From contig QJWJ01000135.1 of assembly GCA_003235365.1 (NCBI GenBank), forward strand, positions 1 to 42,332: a stretch of DNA of 42,332 nucleotides, in the 5' to 3' direction. Each line of letters begins with the position of its first letter. Position 1 is the first letter of the stretch. The position numbers were made by a program, and so were the translations under genes. Source of the stretch: Deltaproteobacteria bacterium. GTDB taxonomy: Bacteria; Myxococcota_A; Polyangia; Polyangiales; Polyangiaceae. Below the pieces are notes generated by a model, which did not search any database, had not been told where the DNA came from, and saw only the letters and a list, made by a program, of their open reading frames with translations. Shown in pieces: positions 9,175 through 16,351 of this stretch.

Positions 9175-10821
9175 ATGTTCACGCCCACTCCCAACGCTCT
9201 GATTGACGGTCGCTACGAGCTGATCCGCGAGATTGGCAGCGGGGCAATGGGTTCCGTGTGGGCCGCCTCAGACACCCAGCTGGACGCGCCGTGCGCATTG
9301 AAGTTCATCGCGGAGCGGTTCGCCTCCGAGCAGCACCTTCGGGCCCGGTTCATGCGCGAGGCTCGTGTCGCGAGCAACATCCGTTCGCCTCACGCGATCA
9401 CCATCTTCGGTGTCGGAGAGTGGCAAGGCAGCCTGTACATCGCGATGGAGTTGCTGGAAGGCGAAACCCTGGGAGATCGCCTGGATTCGAAGGGCGTGCT
9501 GCCCTTTGCTGCGGTATTGAAGTTGACCCAACAAGTCGCGGAAGTGCTCGATCGAGCGCATGCCTTGGGTGTCGTTCATCGCGACCTGAAGCCGGACAAT
9601 CTCTGGTTGTGTTCGGGCAAGGATCTGTTCGTCAAGGTGCTCGACTTCGGTGTCGCACGTCAGCTCGATTCGATGGGCACCGTTCAGACCGCAACGGGGA
9701 TGGTGATTGGGACGCCCCAGTACATGAGCCCCGAACAGGCTTCCGGATCCAAGGAGGTCGACCATCGATCCGATCTGTGGTCTCTGGCCGTGATCGTCGC
9801 GGAGTGTCTGACTGGCAAGGTCGTGTTCGACGCGTCGGGGATCGGTGAACTGTTCGTGAAGATCCTCACCGCGCCGATCCCTCCTTTGTGTTCGTTGGGG
9901 CCCCACCTGCCGCAAAGCATGGAGGCGTGGTGGAGTCGGGCCATGGCTCGCGACCCCAGATCCCGATTTGGCAGTGCGTCCGAACTCGCCGTCGCGCTGC
10001 GAGTCTGTGGGTCGGCATTCCAGTCCGGTCCGACCGTGGACGCACGCGCGCCCGGCGTGGCGCCCGGCGTTGGGCCTACTGCTCCGATGCCAGTACCACC
10101 CCGAGACTTCGCTTCAGGTGATGAGGTGAACCGGGGCGGACCTTCCAGTAACGCGAGCGGCGCACCGACGTTGCCGGGAACGGAGGTTTCCGAAGCGCCG
10201 TTCACGCCGGGAGCACCGCTCGATACGGCTGCCGCGAGGCCTTCTTCGTCGGGGACAGCTCCGATGGAGGCATTTGCCCCGGCCGCTCAGCGTCCGTCCA
10301 CGGTCGAACCCGTGAGCTCGCAGCCGCGCGCCCGAAGCGGCGGCTCCGCTGCGGTTGCACTGCGAAGCTTCGGCGTCGTTCTGGGAGCGATCGGGGTTCT
10401 CGCGGCGCTTGCCGTGGGTGGTCTGCGCTTGATCGGTGATGAGCAGGGACCCGACGCTGCACTGAGTTCCGAGACGCTACCCAGTGCTTGGGCGAGCACC
10501 GAGACGCCATCTGAAGCGTTCCAACCCGAAGCGTCGCAGCCCGAAGTGCCCGCCCGCGTTTCGGCCGACGAACGTCCCGATGAAGCCCCGTCGGTGCATG
10601 TGACGCCGCCACCCAGTCAATCGGCGCCCGCTGGTGCGCCGCAGCGGCAGGTGCCGCCTTCGCCAGTCGAGCCTGCTGCAAGCGCTCCCCAACCGCGAAC
10701 GGCTCCATCGCCGCGTGTGAATCGGTCGCCGCAAACCCCGGCAGCAGCCCGACCACCGCCGGAGACCAGGGCTCGACCCGCGACGACACGCCAGTCGCTC
10801 GAACGGCAGCTGGGGTTTTGA
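9175..10821 (+). CDS. Transmembrane Hanks-type Ser/Thr protein kinase
   Basis: A 548-residue protein. Residues 13-278 form a complete eukaryotic-like kinase: Gly loop GSGAMGS (21-27), invariant Lys43 in CALKF, catalytic HRDLKPDN (135-142), DFG (157-159), the activation segment with GTPQYMSPEQ and the DLWSLAV helix. Nothing essential is missing, so it should be active. Residues 280-395 are a Pro/Ala/Ser-rich cytoplasmic linker. One transmembrane helix (about 399-420) follows, then a Pro-rich outer tail with no PASTA or other recognisable sensor domain. Myxobacteria encode many such kinases, used in development and stress signalling. It starts three bases after a Cys-rich lipoprotein and is followed by a PEGA protein, a common pairing. 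Its substrates cannot be read from the sequence. Confidence 0.95.
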   Translation: MFTPTPNALIDGRYELIREIGSGAMGSVWAASDTQLDAPCALKFIAERFASEQHLRARFMREARVASNIRSPHAITIFGVGEWQGSLYIAMELLEGETLGDRLDSKGVLPFAAVLKLTQQVAEVLDRAHALGVVHRDLKPDNLWLCSGKDLFVKVLDFGVARQLDSMGTVQTATGMVIGTPQYMSPEQASGSKEVDHRSDLWSLAVIVAECLTGKVVFDASGIGELFVKILTAPIPPLCSLGPHLPQSMEAWWSRAMARDPRSRFGSASELAVALRVCGSAFQSGPTVDARAPGVAPGVGPTAPMPVPPRDFASGDEVNRGGPSSNASGAPTLPGTEVSEAPFTPGAPLDTAAARPSSSGTAPMEAFAPAAQRPSTVEPVSSQPRARSGGSAAVALRSFGVVLGAIGVLAALAVGGLRLIGDEQGPDAALSSETLPSAWASTETPSEAFQPEASQPEVPARVSADERPDEAPSVHVTPPPSQSAPAGAPQRQVPPSPVEPAASAPQPRTAPSPRVNRSPQTPAAARPPPETRARPATTRQSLERQLGF

Positions 10822-10907
10822 CTCGACATGGTTGCGTCGCGAACGGCAGACTGCTGTGCCCTGGAAAGCTCGGGCACTTCGGCCCAATACCCTGCATGGA
10901 GGAGAGC

Positions 10908-11927
10908 ATGCGTCGTTTCGCAATCCTGCTGGCCCTGCTGACAATTCTGACCTTCGGCAGTTCTGCTTGGGCACAGTCGGCGCAGTCACCGAGCCCTGAG
11001 GCCAAGGCGGCAGCCCGTACCCTGGGGGTTTCCGGCCTCGAGGCTCTTCAAGCTTCCGACTACGAAAAGGCCCTGGATTCTTTCGACCGCGCTTTGCAGT
11101 TGTTCGATTTCCCGACCTTGAGGCTCGGCCGAGCCCGCGCGTTGGTCGGCCTCGGCCGTTTCGTCGAGGCGAGTGAAGAGTATCGAACCATCCTCACAGC
11201 CGAGCTCGACGACACCGAACAGATGCGTGGTGTCCAGCGCGATGCCGAACGCGAGTTGACCCAGATCCAAGCGAAGATCGGTCACGTCCAGCTCGCGGTG
11301 ACTCCTCAGGACGCCTCCGTGGAGCTCGATGGCAAAGCCATTGCGTCGGCGATGGTCGGGCTGGCCATCCCTTTGGATCCCGGGGAGCACGACCTGCAGG
11401 TGAGCCGGGACGGTTACACGCCCAGCCAACAGCGTGTCACCGTGGCATCCGGCGCTACCGAGGTGGTCAGTGTCGACTTGGTTGCCGTCCCGGTAGCCGA
11501 TCCCGGTCCGATCGCCGTGCCCGGTGCTCACGCCTCGGGTGAACCCGAGCCGACGAATGAACCGGACCGCGTGGCGGATGACGCTTCCACTCAGGTGCGG
11601 GAGGGTGGGATCAGCACGGCCACCTACGTGGCCGGGGGAGCCACGTTGGTGCTGACCGGTGCAGCCGTGTTGACGGGAGTCTTCGCTTTGGATCGCCGTA
11701 GCGACTTCGACAGCGTCAACACGCCGGACGTCAGCCACGACCAGAAGCAGACCAAGCACGATGACGCCGTGACGATGTCGTGGATTAGCACCGGGCTCAC
11801 GGCTGGGGCCGTGCTCGGCGCAGCGCTCACGACTTACCTGTTCTTCGATTCCGACGACGAAGAGGTTGTGGCGTCGCTCCGCACCGACGGTCGCTCCGCA
11901 TTACTGATGGCGAGCGGTCGCTTCTGA
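10908..11927 (+). CDS. TPR/PEGA-domain envelope protein
   Basis: A 339-residue protein from ATG 10908, chosen because a strong GGAGGAG ribosome binding site sits just before it and a typical signal peptide follows (MRRFAILLALLTILTFGSSA, then WAQ). Residues about 35-110 look like tetratricopeptide repeats (SDYEKALDSFDRALQLF). Residues about 125-190 are a PEGA domain (GHVQLAVTPQDASVELDGKA), a small beta-rich module named for a motif common in surface-layer-like and kinase-associated proteins. Near the C-terminus are two transmembrane stretches (about 243-268 and 293-312) with a short charged loop between them. The TPR-PEGA-TM layout is very common in myxobacteria next to Ser/Thr kinases. Its role is not established; a partner of the upstream kinase is a reasonable inference. 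Confidence 0.88.
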   Translation: MRRFAILLALLTILTFGSSAWAQSAQSPSPEAKAAARTLGVSGLEALQASDYEKALDSFDRALQLFDFPTLRLGRARALVGLGRFVEASEEYRTILTAELDDTEQMRGVQRDAERELTQIQAKIGHVQLAVTPQDASVELDGKAIASAMVGLAIPLDPGEHDLQVSRDGYTPSQQRVTVASGATEVVSVDLVAVPVADPGPIAVPGAHASGEPEPTNEPDRVADDASTQVREGGISTATYVAGGATLVLTGAAVLTGVFALDRRSDFDSVNTPDVSHDQKQTKHDDAVTMSWISTGLTAGAVLGAALTTYLFFDSDDEEVVASLRTDGRSALLMASGRF

Positions 11928-12324
11928 ACGACGCGCGGTGTGCGGGGCGTCGAAGCCGCCGCCGAGAGCATGTCAGTCGGCCGCAACAGCAGGTGAGGTC
12001 AGTCGGCTCGTCGTTGGCCTGCACGGGCTCGGGTCGGGGGCTGTTTCACTCGTCGGGTTTGCCTCGAGGTGCTGAACGAACTGTTTCAGGTCGGGCAACA
12101 CCGCGTTACGTCGATTGGCGTGAAATGCCCTACGGCAGACCACGGGAGGTCACCCCGAAGGCCTTTGGAAGCGAACCACTCGCTTCGTCAGCGACGTCTC
12201 GATTTGCACCACGACATTCGGGTCCTACCCCTGGGATCCTAGCGATCACTGACAGTGGACGGCCGCTGTTACCGTAGCCTCGAAATCACCCGGGTTCTGT
12301 CGCAGTCCGAGTGGATATGCTAGT

Positions 12325-12334
12325 TTCACGTGAA
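12325..12334. promoter_or_regulatory. 10-base perfect palindrome (possible operator)
   Basis: TTCACGTGAA is a perfect palindrome in the AT-richer part of the capsule upstream region, about 360 bases before kpsF. It contains the CACGTG core. Binding by a dimeric regulator is possible but unsupported by any second copy that I found. Confidence 0.3.
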
Positions 12335-12365
12335 CGGCCTGAATAGATTTGCTTCGCTAGGCCGT
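12334..12365. repeat. 7-base inverted repeat upstream of kpsF
   Basis: ACGGCCT (12334-12340) and AGGCCGT (12359-12365) form a perfect inverted repeat around an 18-base AT-rich spacer, directly abutting the palindrome at 12325-12334. It could be an operator or the foot of an RNA hairpin in the capsule leader. Confidence 0.35.
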
Positions 12366-12695
12366 ACTTGAAGTGAATGGCTCCGTCGCGCTGAGCAAGC
12401 GCGTGCAAGAGCCCGCTCTTATCCAAACCTATTACTTGAATGGCTTGCTTTTACATCGGGGAATCCAGATGCAATCACCCATGTTAGCTGGTGGAAGTGG
12501 CCGTCCTGCGTCACTCGCCACTGTGCCGCGGATCGCGCGCGCACAGACCACAGCGTCGCGTGGCGACGTGACCTACACCGATGTCCGGTTCGGCCGTCGT
12601 TTCGAGACCGCAGGACGCGAATCTGCGTCGATGCACACCGCAAGGCGCGCGGGCATCGCCCCCGTCGTGTCGTTTTCGACTGGAGGAGCGAAGTG

Positions 12696-13664
12696 ATGGC
12701 TTTCGTGGACGACAAGAAGCAGACGATTGCTCAGGAAGCCAAAGAGGTCTTCCTTCTGCAATCGCAGGCGATTGCGGCTTTGGCTGATCGGATTAACGGA
12801 AACTACTCGCGGGTCGTGGATCTGCTGTTGTCCACCCGTGGTCATGTTGTCGTGTCCGGTATGGGCAAGTCTGGATTGATTGCTCAGAAATTGGCGGCGA
12901 CTTTCGCATCCACCGGTACACCGAGCTTCTTCATTCACCCGGCAGACGCACTGCACGGCGACCTCGGCATGGTGACTCCCAAGGACACCGTGATGTTGAT
13001 CTCTCACAGCGGCGAGACGGACGAGATCAAGCGGTTGATGCCTCACCTTCAGCGTCTGGACGTGCCGATCATCGGTTTGCTCGGTAAGGAATCGTCGTCG
13101 ATCGGGCGAATGGTAACCGCGTCCCTCGACATCTCAGTCGACCGTGAAGCATGTCCGCACAATCTCGCGCCGACCAACTCGACGTTGGCGGCGCTCGCCA
13201 TGGGCGACGCACTGGCTGTTTCACTGATGCGCGCGCGCGACTTCCAGCCAACCGACTTTGCGCGCTTCCACCCCGGGGGCTCGCTCGGTCGTCGCCTGTT
13301 GACTCGCGTCAAGGACGCGATGCACTCGCAGCGCTTACCCATCGTCGACCCGGAACGCAGTATCGGCGAATCGTTGCTGATCATGACGCAGGGGCAGCGC
13401 GGGGTCCTAATCGTGGTGAGGCCGGATGGACAACTCGCCGGAATCGTTACGGATGGAGATCTGCGTCGAGGAATGCAACGGTTGCCGAATCTGTTGGATC
13501 AGCCCGTCAAAACGATCATGAGCACCAGCCCAGTTACCATCCACCAAGACGCAATGTTGGCGGAGGCCGAGGAGCGTATGATACGGCTGAAGCTCAGCGC
13601 GCTGACCGTGGTGGATGACAGTGGAAAAGTATGCGGAATTGTTGAGATCTTTAACCAGCGTTAG
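12696..13664 (+). CDS. kpsF: D-arabinose 5-phosphate isomerase, capsule type
   Basis: This enzyme converts D-ribulose 5-phosphate to D-arabinose 5-phosphate, the first committed step to Kdo. ATG 12696 lies seven bases after GGAGGAG (12682-12688); a GTG one codon earlier is less well spaced. The 322 residues hold an SIS domain with GMGKSG (55-60), SHSGET (103-108) and FHPGGSLG (192-199, with the conserved His), then two CBS domains (about 205-262 and 270-322). This is the full KpsF/KdsD/GutQ architecture and length. It is the first gene of the capsule locus, so it probably serves capsular Kdo; whether a second, LPS-dedicated copy exists elsewhere cannot be seen. Its last 50 bases overlap the next coding frame. 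Confidence 0.95.
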   Translation: MAFVDDKKQTIAQEAKEVFLLQSQAIAALADRINGNYSRVVDLLLSTRGHVVVSGMGKSGLIAQKLAATFASTGTPSFFIHPADALHGDLGMVTPKDTVMLISHSGETDEIKRLMPHLQRLDVPIIGLLGKESSSIGRMVTASLDISVDREACPHNLAPTNSTLAALAMGDALAVSLMRARDFQPTDFARFHPGGSLGRRLLTRVKDAMHSQRLPIVDPERSIGESLLIMTQGQRGVLIVVRPDGQLAGIVTDGDLRRGMQRLPNLLDQPVKTIMSTSPVTIHQDAMLAEAEERMIRLKLSALTVVDDSGKVCGIVEIFNQR

Positions 13665-14022
13665 ATCGCTGGTCTCGATTCTCTGCTTGGTGACGGGTTG
13701 TGGGCGGTCAGCATCCGCGCACGACCCGTCCGAAATGGCTGGACAGAACGGTGAATCGGCTCGGCCGACCGTGTCCGGAGACGAGGCCCGCGTTCTTCAG
13801 CGGCTCGACGACCTGGCCCCAGACGTGAAGGTGCGGGTCGGTGGGCTCATTGCCGTCCCCCAGAAGGCCTACGCGGCCGCGAGTGGTCGACAATGTCGCG
13901 GCGTGGCCTTCAGCAGCGCCGACGGCACGACACGACGTCAGCGCCTCGCTTGTCGAGCGGGAGACCGATGGGAGTTCGTCCCCGATGTATTTGGAACACC
14001 CCCTGGAGAGGGAGCCAATTGA
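13615..14022 (+). CDS. Small lipoprotein between kpsF and kpsT
   Basis: A frame of 135 codons overlapping the end of kpsF. ATG 13615 is the first start; TTG 13642 would give a neater signal peptide (MRSLTSVRSLVSILCLVTGC). Either way the hydrophobic run ends in LVTGC, a good lipobox. The C-terminal part has ASGRQCRGVAF, then RQRLACRAGDRWEF. This Cys-Arg ... Ala-Cys-Arg ... Gly-x-Trp pattern loosely recalls the 17 kDa surface-antigen type outer-membrane lipoproteins; I treat that as a weak resemblance. It lies where kpsM might be expected but has no multiple membrane helices, so it is not the permease. A periplasmic accessory role in capsule export is inference from position. Confidence 0.68.
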   Translation: MTVEKYAELLRSLTSVRSLVSILCLVTGCGRSASAHDPSEMAGQNGESARPTVSGDEARVLQRLDDLAPDVKVRVGGLIAVPQKAYAAASGRQCRGVAFSSADGTTRRQRLACRAGDRWEFVPDVFGTPPGEGAN

Positions 14023-14082
14023 CCGACGCGTTCGAGTCCTGCTCGGCGCTCTGCGCGGAGGCTTCTGCGTCGCGGGGGCGTC

Positions 14083-14727
14083 GTGATTGAGCTGCGCAAC
14101 GTGTGCAAGGCGTTCAAGACGCCCCGCGGACCGAACGTCGTTCTCAACGACGTGAACGTGACGTTCCCCGCGCTCAAGAGCGTCGGGATCTTGGGTGGCA
14201 ACGGGGCGGGCAAGTCGACTCTGCTGCGCATCCTGTCCGGAGCGGAATTGCCGGACAGCGGGGAGGTCATTCGGCGCGCCCGGTTGTCCTGGCCCATTGG
14301 ATTCGCGGGCGGTTTCAACGGGTCGCTCTCTGGGGAGGAAAACAGCCGGTTCGTTGCGCGCATTCACGGTGAAGACGTCGACGCCGTGGTCGGATTCACC
14401 GAGGATTTTGCGGAACTCGGCAGCTACTTCTATATGCCGGTTCGCACCTATTCTTCTGGTATGAGGGCGCGGCTGGCCTTTGGTTTAAGCATGGCCATCG
14501 AGTTCGACTACTATTTGGTTGATGAGGTGACCGCCGTTGGTGACGCGAGTTTCCAGAAGAAATGCCGGAAGGCGTTTGCAACGCGGCGAGAGCGATCGGC
14601 CGTGATCATGGTCTCCCACAACATGAAGACCATTCGCGAATACTGCTCGACCTGCGCGATCTTGGAGGGTGGAACGCTGCGCATGTACGAGTCGATCAAG
14701 GAAGCTACCAAGCACTATCAGGTCTGA
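14083..14727 (+). CDS. kpsT: Capsule polysaccharide ABC transporter ATPase KpsT
   Basis: This is the ATPase of the group 2 capsule exporter, acting at the inner membrane with permease KpsM. The 214-residue protein starts at GTG 14083 and is normal KpsT length. Visible motifs are Walker A GGNGAGKST (38-46), signature YSSGMRARL (123-131), Walker B YYLVDE (143-148) and the H-loop His179 in MVSHN. The VDEVTAVGDASFQKKC stretch is characteristic of the KpsT/Wzt subclass of polysaccharide exporters. There is no Wzt-type C-terminal glycan-binding domain, which fits capsule rather than O-antigen export. No KpsM gene is adjacent, which is unusual. The stop is four bases before kpsE, indicating co-transcription. 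Confidence 0.95.
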   Translation: MIELRNVCKAFKTPRGPNVVLNDVNVTFPALKSVGILGGNGAGKSTLLRILSGAELPDSGEVIRRARLSWPIGFAGGFNGSLSGEENSRFVARIHGEDVDAVVGFTEDFAELGSYFYMPVRTYSSGMRARLAFGLSMAIEFDYYLVDEVTAVGDASFQKKCRKAFATRRERSAVIMVSHNMKTIREYCSTCAILEGGTLRMYESIKEATKHYQV

Positions 14728-14731
14728 AGCC

Positions 14732-16351
14732 ATGTCCGAGCCTGCAGCAAAACTGCCCCCGCCGAGTCCCGTCGAGGACAAGGCGCCCGCCGCTTCCGGC
14801 AAGGGAAGCCCATCGAGCGTCGCCCCCGTCAAGAGGGGCGCGGCAGCCGAGGTTCAACCGCCGCCCGGCGTCGGCAAGGTCGACGCAAAAGCGGCCCCGG
14901 CGAAGGAAAGTGCACCGCAAGACGCCGCCCCCAAAGAGACTGCACCGAAGGACAAGCTGCCCCCGAAAGACAAGGCGAAAGCCAAACCCGCGGCGGCACC
15001 CGTCGAAAAGGTGGCGCCGGTCGTGGGCGACGCTTCCCGGCAAGCGCCCAAGCCCGCGGGTGAGAAGAAGGCCGGCAAAGACAAGCCCCCGAGCAAAGAC
15101 AAGCCCACGCCGAACCAGGGCAAGCCAGCGTCCGCGAAGGGTCAGGGCCCGTCGAACGAGGGCGACAAAGGGGAGCCGGATACGATTGCGGCCCCGACGG
15201 GACCGGCAGTGATGGCGCCGACCGCCGCCCACGCGATGTCCGCGAAGTTGGTTCGTCGGGCACGGGCCGTCCGGTTCGCGATCAAACTGGCGGTCGGTGT
15301 GCTGTTGCCCACCGCTCTCGCCACCGCGTACTACGGTTGGGTCGCGAGCGACCTGTACGAATCGACGTCGCTCTTCACCGTTCAGTCGGCGGACTCACGC
15401 CCTAGCGTGGGGCTCGAAATGCTGCTGGTCGGAGCGCCGACTGCCGCGGCCAGGGATACTCTGGCGGTTCGCGACTACATCCTGTCTCGGGACATGCTGG
15501 CGCGGTTGGATCGGGACCACCAGTTCATCTCCGACTACAAAGACGTCTCGCGGGATTGGTTGGCGCGCCTGTCGGCGGATTCGAGCACGGAAGACGCCTA
15601 CCAGTACTACCTCAAACGCGTGCACGTCGAACACGACGTGACGTCCGGCGTTACCACGCTGCGTGTCAAGGCATTCTCCCCAAAGCGTGCGAGCGAATTC
15701 GCCGAAGCGATTCTCGCGTCCAGCGAGGAGATGGTCAACCAACTCTCCGAGCGCGCCCGCGCGGACCAAATCCAGTTTGCCCAGGCCGAGTTGGACGTGG
15801 CGGAGAAACGCCTCGCGAAAGCTCGCCAACACGTGCTGGAGTTGCAGGGCGAGCACGCCGAGTTCAACCCGGCTGAGTCCGCGCAGGAATCACTGTCCAT
15901 TCGCGGGCAGTTGAAGGCCGAATTGGCCAAGGTGCAGGCGGAGTTGGCACAGGCTCGCTCGTACATGGCGCCCACGGCCCCGAAGGTCATTGCGCTGAAG
16001 CAGCAAGCTGCATCGCTTGCCGGGCAGATCGCCGGCGAGAGTCGGCGGCTGGTCAACCCCAAGGGGGAGTCGGGGCTGAACGCAAGCATCGCGACCTTCG
16101 AGGAAGCGATGATCGAGAAAGAATTCGCTCAGAGCGCTTACCATTCGGCGTTGACCTCGCTCGAGGTCGCGCGCGCCGACGCGGGGCGCCAACATCGCTA
16201 TCTGGCTCGCATCGCCGAGCCTTCCACCCCCGACGAAGCGACATACCCTCGACGCGGGTTGGGGATTCTCACCGTGTTCGTCCTCGCCTTGGCCATCATG
16301 GGCATCGGCTCACTGTTGCTCGCGGCTGTGCGTGAACACGCTCGGATTTGA
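14732..16351 (+). CDS. kpsE: Capsule export inner-membrane protein KpsE with long Lys/Ala/Pro-rich N-terminus
   Basis: A polysaccharide co-polymerase-like (PCP-3) protein that bridges the inner-membrane transporter and the outer-membrane channel. ATG 14732 lies four bases after kpsT. Of 539 residues, the first 170 are a low-complexity, Lys/Ala/Pro-rich cytoplasmic extension (repeats of KDK, APKE, KPP). Then come TM1 (about 183-203), a periplasmic region with a long heptad-like coiled coil (about 350-400, starting near RADQIQFAQAELDVAEKRLA) and TM2 (about 510-532) near the C-terminus. The core after residue 170 is about 370 residues, the usual KpsE/BexC/CtrB size. The extension is absent from the classical proteins. 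Confidence 0.92.
   Translation: MSEPAAKLPPPSPVEDKAPAASGKGSPSSVAPVKRGAAAEVQPPPGVGKVDAKAAPAKESAPQDAAPKETAPKDKLPPKDKAKAKPAAAPVEKVAPVVGDASRQAPKPAGEKKAGKDKPPSKDKPTPNQGKPASAKGQGPSNEGDKGEPDTIAAPTGPAVMAPTAAHAMSAKLVRRARAVRFAIKLAVGVLLPTALATAYYGWVASDLYESTSLFTVQSADSRPSVGLEMLLVGAPTAAARDTLAVRDYILSRDMLARLDRDHQFISDYKDVSRDWLARLSADSSTEDAYQYYLKRVHVEHDVTSGVTTLRVKAFSPKRASEFAEAILASSEEMVNQLSERARADQIQFAQAELDVAEKRLAKARQHVLELQGEHAEFNPAESAQESLSIRGQLKAELAKVQAELAQARSYMAPTAPKVIALKQQAASLAGQIAGESRRLVNPKGESGLNASIATFEEAMIEKEFAQSAYHSALTSLEVARADAGRQHRYLARIAEPSTPDEATYPRRGLGILTVFVLALAIMGIGSLLLAAVREHARI

Larger units (their letters stand above)
11928..12695. other. Long intergenic region upstream of the capsule locus
   Basis: About 768 bases without a convincing gene. 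Short open frames on both strands (for example 11993-12277) show no signal peptide, domain or good ribosome site and look like chance frames. The stretch around 12300-12480 is visibly less GC-rich than its surroundings and contains the palindrome and inverted repeat listed separately. It is the natural place for the capsule-operon promoter and any 5' leader. I found no tRNA-like sequence. Confidence 0.5.

Noticed and set aside
11993..12277. A 94-codon frame in the capsule upstream region.
   Set aside because: No ribosome site, signal, domain or gene-like composition; it lies in a probable promoter/leader region.
13841..14086. A frame ending at the kpsT start (TCGTGA overlap), considered as a coupled small gene or a kpsM remnant.
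   Set aside because: Its product is short, lacks membrane helices and overlaps the better-supported lipoprotein frame.
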